DNA of 60,000 nucleotides, from contig NC_079876.1 of NCBI RefSeq assembly GCF_029227915.1, positions 15,626,001 through 15,686,000 of the forward strand, in the 5' to 3' direction. The stretch is from Hydractinia symbiolongicarpus. Taxonomy: Eukaryota > Cnidaria > Hydrozoa > Anthoathecata > Hydractiniidae. Each line of letters starts with the position of its first letter. Position 1 is the first letter of the stretch. The translations under genes were made by a program, and so were the position numbers. Positions 34,001 to 49,000 of the stretch are shown piece by piece. A model generated the notes under the pieces. It worked only from the letters and a program-made list of their open reading frames with translations, ran no database searches and was not told the origin of the DNA.

Positions 34001-37000
34001 AGACTCCACTGTATTTATATACTTTTAAATCTACAATCTACCACCACCCAAGTATGCTAAATATTAATTTGCCAAAAATGTTTGGGTTTTTAATGTTATC
34101 TAAGCATTACTTGATATTAACGGTACTGCCCATCCTCGACATTGTATTGTTTGGAGACGCCAGTTATTAGAATACTTACCGACGTTCTTGTAACATATGG
34201 GATGCGTTGATTGGATGTTGATAAAGTCGAGTTGTGTGTTGATGATAACTTGTTTATTGTTTGTTCATTTAATTGCTTATTCAACCAGTTTATGACTAAA
34301 TATATAAAATATATAAAAAAATAAGTTAAAAATTTTTCTATCTAAAATAAACACGTTCTCTTGCTGTTTTTTTCTTTCTTTTTCTATTTTCAACATTCCT
34401 GTCTGTCACTTTCAAGTTTGAGATAGAGACTAAGCTGTGATGCAGAAGTAACATAAAAAATGAGGCCTGAAACTTTTACGTTTAAAGCTGGAGAATGCCT
34501 TAAGGAAAACTACATGTTCTTTGTCGAAGAATCTAATGGGTTACAATGATCAGACCAATTTGCAAAGTATCCTTAATTTTTTTCTAAGGTAGAGAACACA
34601 TCTGCAATAAGTAAAAGTTAAAATTATTAATTTTCAAATTAGCTTTTTCTTTAACTGGTTTCTTTTTAGGGCGATACTATCCATATATTTAAAAAAGATC
34701 TCATTCTAGCAATGCTTATAAGGAAGCGAAATTAGAGTGCACATGTATTGGCTATCACAACTAAGACCTACATGAACAACTAACGATTACTTTGGGTACA
34801 AACTTTAGCGAAAACGAAGGTTATTGTCGCGAAAAATGTGTTTTTTTTGCCTCAATAATTGCATTATTTTTTCGTTAAAGCCATGAATTCGCGAAGTTAA
34901 TTTTCACGAGAAATCCAAAATCGGCTAATTCGCTAAATTTTTTATGAAAATTCTGCGATTAATTTGATTCGCGAAAATTTGTTTTGTGAAATCTTCTACC
35001 TTTAAAGTAAACATATTTAAAAATTATTAAGGTAGGACATAACTAGAAAATATTTCATAGTGAGTGGTTTATTCCTACGGATATAAAGGTATCAGGCGTT
35101 AGTATGGACATCAACAGAGAGAAAGTAAATAATCAAAATTGAGACTCTCTTAAAACATTTACCTACCGTTTTCGTTATTCTTTAAAGTTTCTTGACTTTC
35201 GTTGAGTTTTTCATTTGTATCGTCCATCTTTTTCTTCATCTCTGCAAGCTGTATAAAACGAGTTGGTAAGACGATATTATAAATCACGACAGTAAAGCAA
35301 CCTTACGGGCTGAAACTTTTATAGTTTACAGACTGAAATAGGGAAAATTCTGCATAGAATGTTTTCATAATTTCTGCTTGTTGAAAATAAAGACAAATTT
35401 TGTTAATGCGTTTGTTAATGCTTTAAGGTCTTATACCTCCACGATTAAAGGCTGTAAAAAAAAGTCATGAAAAAATAAAGTCGATTAATTTAACGAGGTA
35501 ACACGAGGTTGTAAAGAGATGAGCTACAACAATTTTTAAGAAGTCATAGGAAAGTGAAGTCGATCTGAACTAGGTAACAGGAGGTTGTTAATAAATAAGC
35601 AAATGAATGGATAAAGAAATGAAACAATAACAAAAAAATAATCTCTTTATATACCTGGTCTTGTAAGTTGTTTATTACTTTTTTATCCTCTCTGTGCTCC
35701 TTCTCTTTTTGTGATAATATCAAATCCTGAAATATCAAAACTTTTTTTAGAGTTTTAAGCCAAAGAGAACCAATATGTTAAGTCATAATAGCAAGTCGTG
35801 GGATTTTTATTAGACAAACCAAGTGGATGGTGGAAATTTTCTTTTATTTTACCTTCTATTTTTCGTGTAGTACTAGTGTGATTTATATGAGAAAAAGGAT
35901 GTAAAAGGGAAAATAACCTTAAGGCCGGTTTCCATACAGCTGCATTTTGCGCCTAGTCGTAAAATGCGCCACGACTTTTATCACATATACCGAACCATTC
36001 CCATTTAGCGACTTTTGCTCACGTATTTTTTGCAAAACATGACTGATGTAAACAGACGATATTTGTTGCTGCAAAATTTGAGAGTAGTCCTAGCAATATT
36101 TTTATGGCGTAGAAATAAACAACGTTGTAAAATACGTAAGAAAAACATGTGGATGAGACGACTTTCCATAGAAAGAAGAATCAAACTGTACAACGTTTTG
36201 CTTGAGGATTTAATGTTGTCAGATCACGAGTAGTCTTTTTAAGTTTGATTACAATGTTGTTTCTTTGTGCCTCCACAGACTCATTAATGTTATTTTGTTT
36301 TTCATCTACTTCTCTTGATTGATATATATTCTGATTCTCTACATTTATTTGGTTTGACAAAAATTTCACACAGAAACGAGATGTTGCTAGCCATCTTGAA
36401 ACGATCTAATTAAAAATTCTTTCGTAATTCATGTAAATTTCTACCTTTTGATTGGCTGTTAAGCTGAAGCGCAAAATATAGCTCGCAAAAAGTAGAGCAT
36501 GTTCAACTTTTTTTATATCGCCCAATCGCATGATGCGCGGGGTCAGCGGTATTATTCTGATAATGTGCATGCGTAGATCAAAAGTCACGGCGCTTTTTAC
36601 GACTGGGCGCAAAATGCAGTTGTACGGAAACCGGCCTTTACTTTAACAGAAGTTCTCAAACACTAAGTATTGTTTATGTTTGTGGGAATTAATCAAATTA
36701 TTACAACGGGGAAATAACGAAACTTGGACAACATTTTTTTTTCGGTTTTTACCTTTTCTTCGATTAATCGTTCCTGCTTTGTCGTCACGATGTTCATCAT
36801 TTTCACCTGACGTAAATAAAAATACCAAAATTTTCAAAAAATAATTAAACTAAATTCAAACATCATATTAACGCAATCACGAATTAAGACGAAAACATGT
36901 GGCGTAGATGGAACCCTCCATCACTTGTAACTACACACAAACAATTTTAATGGTATTGTTCCGGAAAATTAATTCCATAAGCTTTTTGTTTTATTGCGAA

Positions 37001-40000
37001 GACAAAATCCTAGCTTTTTTTTAAATAGAAAGAAATGAAGTCAACATTGTCACTTTTTACCTTTTTTTTCCACAACACATGAACACAAGGTAATATGGAT
37101 AGCAAACTTACTCGCGGCTTCAAAGCTTTCATTTCAGTTTGTAGTTTTTGGATTATTTCATTTCCCTAAAAAAAATAACAGACATGTATATAACAAGATA
37201 TTTGAATGCTGGCTTAATAAAATTATTTTTTATATATACTACATTTGTTTTCTTTGTATTTTATCTACAGTAGCATTAATTGTTCAAAGCAGAACTTGCA
37301 CAAAAATAAATAAAATCGTATATAGGCTTCTCTGAATAGAAAAAAAGATGGGGTACGTTCTTTTGCGAAGACAGCCTCTTTATTATTTCACCGAAGTTAT
37401 AAAGAACGCTACCCGCACCAATAGGTGTTGTGTACATCAATAAATCAGATACTATTACTTCCCACCACCCACCTTTATAACCTCTGCTGATACAGAACGA
37501 ACTGTGTCTTCCAACTGGGTAATTTGTGTCTGTTTCTTTTCAACATCAACTTCAAATCGACTCTAAAAAGAAAAGAAAGCTTATATTTTAGCTCTGGAGA
37601 ATAGATGAGAAAATTGGAAAAACCGCGATTGAGATTTTAGCGACTGATTAATTTAATAGCTTTGAAGTTACAACGCTTATATCTTATATAATTATATACA
37701 GACTTATATCAAATAAAGTTAGGCAAAATTAAAAAGGAATCTTCTGATTTTCTCTCATCAAATTTATCGGGTAAAGAAGTCAAATAGTAAATTATAACTC
37801 GGGACAGGCGAAACAGTTGCTGTAACACAGCTGCTGCCATACTACACTTTTTTGGTCAAGAGTTTTGAAAAATAAATAAATTTGTTAATAAATATATTAA
37901 TAAATGAGGAGTGATAATACTTGTAGCATCACTCGCAACTTTTTTGTCTTGAGCAACCCGTTTAGACAGGGGTGTCATGACAGTGCAACCTTGGTCTGAG
38001 AATTTTTCTTTTCTTTTTTTAAAAAAAAAATCGACTAAAGAAGAATATAAACCTGCACTACTTTTAAAATTCTTCTGCAAGGTCTGGAACTTTTTTTAAC
38101 ACAGCCATGTATATTGTACTCAAGTTTTTGGGAACATTTCTCATACATACCTTCTGCTCATTCGCACTTTCTAATAAATCATTTGTTCTTTTTATAACCT
38201 ACAAAACAAAGTTAAAATACAGCTGATGTAGAAATCAAGGCATTTATCCTTACTGTTGTCTGTCTGCTCGTGCAGACGAGCAAACCGGTAGATTTAATCA
38301 CTGGCCACCGACTAGTCTGTAATTAATAGCCCCTCCCCCTTATATGGGGTGTTGAAAAATAACAAGTGTCATGGTAATTCTATCAAAGTGTTTACAGCTT
38401 CCTCGTAAAGGCATAAGTTGTAGATAGATTAGAATTAATACTGAAAATATATATTTAAGGAATAAAAAAAAATGTTGCAATATGAATGGAAATTTAGTAA
38501 TACGAATGAAATATAAAGTAGAAACAGTCAAATATTTACTGTTTCTTTTTCGCGGGATTAGCACAACCCTTAGAAGAGCAAGGCTCCTATGATGATGAGA
38601 ATATTCCACCCCCTCAAAGAACAGTAGATTACAAATAATTAAATGTAAGAAAACTGTCCTTACATGAGGTTTTGTTCACATACGTAAATCTCTTAGGTAA
38701 CTCACGTAAATTTACTTCATGGTTTTTGTTTTGGTTCATTCAACATGGCAGAGAATATTCAACCCACCCAAACAACAATAGATTCTTAATACCTGTGTTT
38801 TATCCTTCAGTTCTTGTTCTAACACAGCAACACGTGTTCGAAGATGATTTAAAGTTTTATCACGCTCGTGTCGATCTGAATCGAGGTTTGTATTTTGACG
38901 ACGTAAAGTTTGAAGATCGCGTGACGTCACATGTCTTTCCTAGAGAAATATTTTATGTTATCCTCTGTAACTTATGTTGTAATTTTTTATTGGTGTAGAT
39001 AAAAAAGAGCTACGTAAATCAACGTAGCTGGTAAAACAAAACAAAAATAAAAATAAAAACTAAACAAACATTAACAAAGAAACAACAAAAACATGCCAAA
39101 CCGCGCATATGTGGGTGGGGGAAAACAGACACAGAGTTCTCATACGCCCAGCAATAATATCGTCATCATTATATCATGAGAAAAACCATTACATCTTCAT
39201 AAGAACATTTTAATCATATCATAGCCTTATTTGAGAATATATTTGAGAAAATATATAACTCCTAACTTATATTACTTAAAATATTGTAAAAAGAACGTTG
39301 TTACAATCGTTTTGGTATAATTAAGTTGTCTTCTAAAAACATCCTATTGTTTCAAAGTAGGAGGTCTGAGACGAAAATCATAGTTCTTGTAGTTAACTTT
39401 TTGTTTCGGATAATAGGCGTAAGAAACTCTTTATACTTCCACGTATAGCAGTGAAGACAAAAAAACACATCATACCTCTTCCAAACTTGAAACACGTGAT
39501 TTTAATTCACGTATCAGTGATTCATATTTGTATTTTTGATCAGTTAAGTCCTACATAGAAAAGTAAATAACAACGTTAATCTCAACGATAAAATGATGAT
39601 ATATCTCTTACCATAGCAAAGCATTTATGAATCACAAAAATATCACTTTTCTGATTAACCTGTTCCCCTCGAGGTGATAGACCCAGAACATAAAGCCTCT
39701 ATTGGAATACAATTATTGTTCTAACCATTGCATGCAAATAAAATATATTATCTCTCTTAAAATTGTTTTTGGCTGTGGCTGGCATTATAATACTTCAGTG
39801 AAATTTTGCAATACTTTTGCATGTTGCGAACATAATTGGGCCATTTTCAATGATTTGGCGACTAGTAACTTTCGCAAATTAAAGAAAAATTTAAGTTATA
39901 ACAGCCCTCCTTAAACCAGGTAACCGAATTGTGATTTTAGAAAATAATTTCACTTTTACTATATTGACTATATACTTCAATTACTTCAATATTTCAGTTC

Positions 40001-43000
40001 AACAGGGAAGGGATAGAGGATTGGCAAAAAGTTGTGGTGTTACTAGTTGCAGAGTAGTCAATAGTGAAGTAGAGTAGTCAATAGTGAAGTGGAGTAGTTA
40101 GTAGTGAAGTGGGGTAGCCAGTAGTGGAGTAGAAAACGTTAATGACTTGTAAACTAATAACAGAGTATTTTTAGATTAATGTAATGCACAAAAAAAATGT
40201 ATTAACATTACATAATTTCGAAATAAAAGCACGAAGTTTTTTAAAAAAAAATATAAATCCTGCCAAATCAATAAAAAATAAATAATCCCTTTGAGGTTAT
40301 GTCTAATATGCTCACCATCATATTTTTTGACCATGTATGGGACATTTTTTAAATTTCGTAACCTGATTTATGAATAAATTTTTTTATCTAAAATTACAAT
40401 TGACCAACAGCTTAGTTTAAAAAATTAAAATAAAAATAATATATTTTTTTTAACAGATGAAATTTTCCTTGTTTGTCTCAAAAAAGTACTAAGCACCATT
40501 ATTATATATGATATTAAACACCTAAGTTTGGCATAAATAATCCTCAAAATTCACTGGTTTCATGCTCTTACAGCATCTACACTTCATATAAAACTAGCAA
40601 ACTCAAGACTGCAGGTCAGTTTCTGTTATATATATATTTACAGAAAATAATTTTTTAGCGATTTAAACTGTTACAGACTTCTCACTTTTTTGTTTAGTTT
40701 ACTTAAACTAACGGTGTCAATTTTTGCCTGAACCATGTATACTGGGACAGACAAAGGTTGCTCAATATTTATTTAACCACTGTGTAGTGAGAGAAAGCCT
40801 ACTCTACTAACAATAAAAAATTTAGGTTCCATCAATAATGTGAATTATAATCGATATAATTAGATATTTTTTTATAAATATGCAACACAGAATATATTTT
40901 TTAGCATATAAACTCACCTTGTTATTCGTTTGAGACTCTCTCAACCTGTTTTCAAGTTCTCGAACCTAAAACGAATGACATTTTAAACCAACAAAAAAAA
41001 TGATTAAGATCAATTCGTGATATCTCAACAACCACGACACACTGCATGCAAGACCCTACATTTCAAGATGATGTTGTAGTCAGAAGTAGCATTACCCAAT
41101 AATTTTCCTGATTTATGACAAGTTAGAATCAACAGAATATAAACACCAAGCAACATCAGACAAGACAATACTTCTTTTAGGTCTTTCAGTATGTCTCACT
41201 CAATTTGATTAATAAAAATCAATAGAAATGAATAGAAATCAATAGAATAAATCGAAATTAATAAAAATCAATAGAAATTAAACATCAAGCAACATCAGGA
41301 AAGACAGTTCTTCTTTCAGGTCTTTCAGTAACTTATGTCTCACTCAATTTGATCAATAGAAATCAATAGAAATCAATAAAAATCAATAGAAATCCATATA
41401 AATCAATAGAAATCAATAGAAATCAATAGAAATCAATAGAAATCAATAGAAATCAATAAAAATCAATAGAAATCCATAAAAATGAAATGAAAGAACATCA
41501 ATGTTTTATATCTTAATAGTTATAATCAAAGTAGTATAGCCTACTGGTTATGGGACAATAATTTTTTCAGGCCTTCGAATAACTTGTCAATTTGACCAAT
41601 AGAAATAAAAGGAATAAGTGTCAATTTGACCAATAAAAATAAAAGGAAAAAAACCCACCGTTTTATTATATCTCTCATCAAATGTGAGTCTTTCATTCTT
41701 TAATCTTTCTTCATAAGAATGTCGCAACTGAAAATAATGAGAAGTGTCGAAATTACAAGCAAAATAGGCGTTTTGTTTAGTTTTTCTTTCACAAAGTTAA
41801 CTCTATACTTCATCAACACAGCACAAGTCATTTAGAAGTTAATTGAAGTGGTTTAATCCACCCCCTTTTAGGATATTTGATACCAAAAAAGTATCAATGG
41901 GGCCTTTTCTATCCAAATTCATTCTAAGAATTGAGAAGTCAGTTAATAATTTAAATGAAAAATATACACAGGATTCCCACTCTTTTTTTCAAAACAAAAT
42001 TGAGGAGATTTGAGGAGAAAAACTTGCACTTGTAAAAATGAAGGAACACACAGACTGTCATCTCAATATTTTCTTACAAAAGATAACTAAGAAACTTTGC
42101 TTCCAATACAAACTCAACAAAAAAGTAATGTTTGCAGGCCACAGCAAACACAAGTTGTGGTGATTAAAAATAAATAATATAAAAAAACAAAACATATATA
42201 AAAAATAACCAAATGTCAAAACCTTTTTGAGCAGAATTGAGAAGAAAACCTAATTTTCAAAAAAAATTGAGGAGATTTCAGGAGAATTGAAAAGACCTTT
42301 TGAATTTGAGGAGATTTGAGGAGTTATGAGGAGGCGTGAAATGAGATAGTAACTAGACAATTATTTTACTCTTTCCCTGGATGTGTAAATATTAAAACTT
42401 TTTAAAACATTTTCTTCACCTTCTCTTGGTTTTGTTTTTCTCTGCTGACTTGTTCGTTCAATTGAGATGTTGTCTCGCCCAGTTTATCTCTCAGCTGAAT
42501 CTTTAACTCATCAAGCTCCCTTGTTCTATCTGCTAATATCTAAACACATCGAATTGCTGGATTAACACAGCAAGATAAAAAAATCCAAATTTCTCAGGAC
42601 TACTGTTCCACATTCATGGTCTTATTCATACAAGCCTAACCATCACTTATAGGACCACCATCATTTTTACTGGTTGCTATACAAACTTGAATATAACAGG
42701 TTCCGCAAAGTAATTTGATTTTATATAAAATTATTACATGCTGTTTTACGATTAAATAAATAAATAAATAAATAAAAATTATAAAACAAAAAACCATGGA
42801 GTCCTTGCTTCTTTCCCCTTTTTTTAAAAAAAAGGAAAAATATAAAACCATAAATTAAAAAGCATTGTTTACCAAGATTAATTTTTAGTTCTTGAAGAAA
42901 ATATTTTTTTCAGTACTGTGTAATTCTCGTGGATAATGCAACTAAGCAAACACCACAGAAGAGAAGGAGACAACCAATAATATTAAAAGGTAACACAAGA

Positions 43001-46000
43001 AATAAAATCTTCCTATGTAAGAATGTGAATTGAACCTACCTGGTTGGTGGAAGATAATCGGTTTGATAGTTCACTTTCTTTGCTTGAAAAATTTTTTTCT
43101 AACACAGTCTTCTCTTCCTAAAAAAAATCAAACCTACATACAACGTGTTTCCTGATATTACATTTGAAGAATCATTCGGTCAAGCAAAATAAACTTTCCT
43201 GAATTGTTTCTAAGGTACAACATCTTAAACAAGATGCTTAGTAACTAAAACAATTGTTACGTTACTTCAAGGGGGCTTTGCCTTTTATTGATCCTCAATC
43301 TTAAACAAAATATTTACAGACAGTAAATCTTAAAGATTGTCAATCAATTTAGTTTATTCAACTAAATTGGCAGCCTAAAACAATACTAATGTAATACAAA
43401 TGTGTAATATAGATGACCTTGTTTTCTAAATTGTAAATGTTGTGTGAAAATTCCTGACTAGTGTCTTTTAACAGGATCCTGAGGTGGAAAATGATGTGAG
43501 GATGATGAAGACCTTTTTCGTTGCATTTAAGGTATTTAAAGTTAATTATACTGCATAAATTATGCAGTTACATTTACGAAATAGCAACTTTTGATATGCC
43601 AAGATGGTCATGGTTTTCTGGATTTTTTCAACATTTGACGTTAATCTCATAACTTTGTGTCGAATTGTAATATTGAAAAAAATGTAAAAGAACAATTTTT
43701 AAGTACTATAACATGGGCCCAAGAACAGTTTTTACCTTAGTATACTTTTAAATGCTGTGCACTCGACCAGACCAGAATTTTAGTTAAATTAAGCTATACA
43801 CAAAATTCCACACCATATTTTCTAACTCTAGCGAAAGTACTATCTTTTGACAATGAAAAATAAATATATTTTAAAATACATATTTGAGGATATATAATTT
43901 TGTACAAAAACCTATAAGATAATTAAGTATTTCTGCTGAGGAAGTAACAAACAAAAAAGAACTAGAAATTAAAACTCAGAAAATTCCCCAAAAAAGACAT
44001 TCACGTACTTTTTGGACAAAAATAATTGTATGTGCCTAGCTCTTTGATTATTATTATTAAACCGTTGCTTCAACTGTTAATTGCATTTGCAGCGTAACTT
44101 TTGCTTTTTTAGAGCATAGTCAACTTAAATTTTAAAAACCTTATACAGAAGAGAATATATAAACAGGATACAGAACAAAATACAAACATGCACAGGGTAA
44201 CTATAATGCCATTAGTAAATGTCCTATTTTATAGAACAATAAGTAATGTTTTTAATTAAATTTGTCAGCTGATATTTTTTTAAGGAATTCTAAGCCTCTA
44301 TAATAGCCTCTACAATAGAATTAATATAATATAATATAATATAATATAATAACCATATTCGCAGAAATAAGAACAGAATAAGAAAAAAAATCCTCATCAC
44401 TTCACATCATGCAGATTAATAGACAGATAGTATGGATTATACACAACATTCTACCACTTGTAATGATTCGAATTAGTGCCCAAGATATTTTAACCACCCC
44501 TATTTAAATAAACACTTGTAAATGTCTCAAAGCTTAATAAATGCTCATATATATTTTAACAAGTGCTTTTGTAGGGAGTGGTTAATAGAAATTATAAAAT
44601 CTTATTTTAATTCAACCCATTTTGAAAGCCTATGTAAAAATTGAAAAGGACATCAATTCGAATCATTACTAAAATGTATTACACTGAGTAAAATTTTTGT
44701 ATTGGTATTTATGTAGGAGTTATTCTTTAAGGGAATTTAAACCCTATTTTCAATTATAATTAATGAGACACACTTTTTGTTTATCAAGTAAAGGAAGGCT
44801 GTAGATGCTGGAGATGAGATTTTGATAATGAATAGAATGTGATTTTCCAGGACATAATGAAGCTAAAAATAGATTATTTGTCATATTTGTTGAAGCAAGA
44901 AATAGAAAATAACCGTAGCTTTCATATAACTGAAATAGAAATGGCTATTCAACATTCTTTTTGATGGTTTTTTAACATGAATGTTTTATGACTTCTTGGA
45001 ATTTGTTTTAAAGTTCATCAATTCATTGTGAATAATTTTTGTTTATAGTCCTTGTATTAAAAATTAATGTTTTAAAGATTCAGATAAAATTCAGAATTTT
45101 GATACATTCGATAGAATGCTATTGGATGGACATACAGGCTTTTTTTAAAGAAGTTTGATGCATTGGTTCAAAAAATAATACTTCAATTGTTTTTTTAGGT
45201 GCTGCACTAAAACTTTAGCAGCTAAATAATTTTGTCTGGGAGTAAGCAACTATGTCTGCTGATACTGTCAATAAAATGTAGCGTCAAGAAAGGTAATAAC
45301 TTCACACAGGTATGTATTTCTATGATGTCTATGACATCTATATTACACTGTTAATTTATTCCTTACTACTGGAAAAAATGGATTTTCAGGACTTTATAAA
45401 TATTATTAAAATTTTTGACTTTATCACTAATGATAAATTATCCCAAAAATTTAAAAAATATTTGGCAATTTCCTGTTTTATTAAAGAATTCTTATATGAA
45501 ACATTTTTAACATTTCTAAGTGTTATCATTTATTTTAGAAGCAACAGTTCAATAACTACAGAATATCTACTACATTACCAAGAAAAGTACCGGCAACTAT
45601 GACAACATGACAGAATGTTAGCATAAAATTGTTTAGTGACAACAAATTATTTCATAAGGAAATGGCTGTTTTTGACTTAGACAAAATCAAACATGGAATT
45701 CATATGTATTTTATTGGTGGTAAGTATTCTATTGAAAAATTGCAATAGATAAAATGCAATAGACAGATTAATATATAATTAAAAAAAAAATGGGCCCAGC
45801 AGGTCTTTTTTTTATTCATTCCATTGAAATATAACGAGTTCCATTATCCGGCTAATACTATTCCGGTTAAAATCTGTTCCGTAAAAAAGACTTTATTAAT
45901 TTATTGATTTATTGATAGCAATTATCCGTAAAAATGGCGGCCGTACAGGTGAGCCCCTCATGACAAATTTATAACACCTGTGTTTTACAGATTTAGTAAT

Positions 46001-49000
46001 GTATTTTGGTTAGAGAAAAACTTCTTACAGTCTTTACATAAATAATTTTGATTCTTTCTAGCATGAACAGGATTTTAAGGTCAGTCATCTAATCACTGGT
46101 ACAGTTGCAAGTCAACAAATTCATCAACCATTCAGCCAACATATTCATCACTTTGCGAGCCAACAAATTCAGGACACCCACAATCAAGTATGTTAGTTAA
46201 TTTTATAATTATTACCATAATTATGATAATTTACCCAAGATAACCTCTTCAGTTTGCATTAATACTGTTATATATGTCCTGCAAAGCTAATAAGCTCCAC
46301 TTGAGTTACGAAAGGAAGTCATGCAAGTAAAGCAACCACCAATTAGACACCAAATAGACATTTACCTTACACATAAATTTTATTCTCATGCTTAACGCTT
46401 AAGGCTCGATTTATACTTTGATAATCTCTAGTATGATTTAACCATGGGATTAAACCCACAACTGGAAAGCTCTATCACAAGGTTATCAATTGGCTTCTCT
46501 GAATTGCACTAATAAATAAACAAATAAAAGCGCTCAATATTGCTGATTAGAGTTTCTATTCTTTAACACATTTACATTATCCACAACTTGCTTGAAACAA
46601 TAATCTAATCTACATCCACTCTAAAGCTGAATCTCCACTACACAAGTTTCCTGATAACTTTTAATCAAGTCACATGACAAAAATCACAGATCAGAAAATC
46701 TAGCATTAATTTTTTTTTTTTTTTTGGTATGACGAAATATTGGTCTGTCCAACTGGATTAATGGTACTATTTTTAATTAAATACATGGGGAATAAGTGCA
46801 GTTAAGTTAAACCGGCCAGTAAAAATTTTGAGATTTGCATTTTTATTTTAGCAGTATTTTAAATTGTTTCAAATTATAGGGTGTGTTTAGTAATGTTCAA
46901 AATAAAAACAAAATAAAATAAATCAATGTGTCCAGTGTACCAGCTGGATAAAACGTTTTCTTAAATGTGGCTGGAATATGCAATTTTAGTCTTGTTTTAT
47001 TTGTAATAAATTTATTTAATTTTTTTTCTTTTCTCTGTATACTAAAACTAACGAGGGTGAACCGTTCTCAGTAGAGAATGATTACACGCATGTGCCATGC
47101 TTAACTGTCAACTTTAATGTGTCAGCCCTTAAAATACAAAATGTGGCAGTTGCGTTTGTACTGCAAAATGTTTAAAAATTTGATTCTATCTTATTATTTT
47201 TATAACCCATAATTTAAAGATGTACAATATTTTCTTTTTCTACAATTTCGTTTGATGATTTTTAAACAATAGATCTGCAGTGATATTTTTGGTTTTACAA
47301 TTTGCTAAACTACTTTTAAAAAACTGAAATGCTTTCTTTAAATTTTTACTTTGTACATGTTAGTGTGAGCATAAGGAGAAAATAAAACCAATTAAAGTGT
47401 TTCCCATATTGTTTCTGAAGAAAGGAAATAGTTTTGTTTGTTTAACTCGTGGTCTTATAATATTAGTTTGCTATTATTTTTTTAGGTGGGTTACAAATAG
47501 TAAGCAAAGTTTTAGTAGCAATTTCTTAAGACACCTTGACAGAAGCCAAGAGCAGTACGTAAAATAATTATGGCATGTGCATGTGTGAATCACCGAAATA
47601 TTCATTTTTATTAATAAAGAAATGATACTTTTCATACCGATTCTACATGACAGCAAAAGAGTATGTTTTTAAAAAATAAAACAGCATTGTAAAAGCAAAA
47701 ATATCACTGCGGATCTGCGAATTGTTTAAAAATCATCAAACGAAATTGTAGAAAAAGAAAATATCATTGTACATCTTTAAATGCCATTAAGACAGAATTG
47801 TAAAAAGAGCTTAGACACTTGCTTCTCATGTTTGGGGTTCACAAATTTTAACATTTTTAACCTGTCCCCAACATGAAAAAATTTCAACATGATTTTGCGT
47901 TCTAGAACTTGTGTACATTGAATTAAAAAAAGTTTAAACTTCATAGTCATTCTTAATCATTACTAAGAAAAAATAAAAATATTTTTTTCATTTTTAACAC
48001 ATAACATAGATCATTAGAATATATATCATGAAATTTGCAGTCCAAGTTGGGCATAATGACCTGCAGCATTTTCAATGTGCTTTAACCTTTTTTTTAAATG
48101 CTTTATATTCCTTGCCCTTCTGTGAATTTTCCTAACTTTTATCTGGTATTACGGAGATGAAAAAATGTTTGCAAAAATATCAGTCGTTATGCCAGGGGTA
48201 AGGCATTTTTTGCAGGGGGTAAAGAATCTGAAATTTGTTCTTTTATATGCCATTTATATAGAGTATATATATATGATGTTTTTTCAATTTTTATATAACT
48301 TGAGTATTTGGTGGAATGTATGAAGTATTGTATTTATTATTTGGTGAAAAAAAACAGGTGGTATATTTTACAGACCGGAATTTGAAAAAATACAGACCAA
48401 CTATTAGAGCCAAGAACGTTATCAATTTTATAGTGTTTATTTCAAGTTTTTTATATAGCTTGAATATTTGTTGACATGTTTAAAAATACTAATACTAATA
48501 ACTAGCAACTTTCAAGTCCTAATTGTTAGCTGACTTTTGTGAACAAAATCAAAGAAAGTCTATTTATAATCCCAGTATTTCATTTAATAATAGTCTTCTG
48601 ATCGTAAACAAATTCTCCCAACACGGGCTAATATTTACCATTTTGATAATATTTTTATTTTATTTAGTCATACTAACATTATTAATTATAATTTTGAACA
48701 AATTTTGGTAAAATAAACAAATTTCAGAGATATCTATTCAAAACTTGTAGTTTTCAAGTACCACCTTTCATCAAGGACGTCATACTCAAAGTGATGACGT
48801 CATAGATGAAACTACCTACTGGCCAAGTTTTATGTTCTAACTATCAGCCGTTCTCTAAAAATCAAGTGCCCCCCGCGCCTTTACCGAACCAAAAAAGCCC
48901 GGGCTTAATAGGGTTAAAGAAAAAAAATTTTTCAGGTTAAAAAAGAAAATATACAAACAAATATAATTTAAGAAACACAAAAAAACATTGAACATAATCG

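Larger units (their letters stand above)
31199..34011. mobile_element. pogo/Tc1-like termini enclosing 2.8 kb, flanked by TA
   Basis: The left end CAGTGAACTCTCTTTAACTC starts at 31199 after TA. The right end on the minus strand from 34011 reads CAGTGGAGTCTCTATAACTC and is followed by TA at 34012-34013. CAGTG termini with CTCTNTAACTCGAA and a TA duplication are typical of pogo/Tigger elements. The motif TATAACTCRAA repeats internally at both ends. No DDE transposase is visible; the interior holds other repeats. It lies entirely within the SAS-6 intron 34179-31015. Confidence 0.6.

Noticed and set aside
41219-41480. CRISPR-like regular repeats
   Set aside because: The 10-bp units are contiguous with no unique spacers, so this is a simple satellite in eukaryotic DNA.
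45312-45602. 96-codon plus-strand open frame in the SAS-6 intron
   Set aside because: Low-complexity Ile/Phe/Leu/Tyr content, no splice context or domain.
48780-48830. TGACGTCA (CRE-like) site
   Set aside because: A single 8-bp palindrome deep in an intron is not enough to call a regulatory element.
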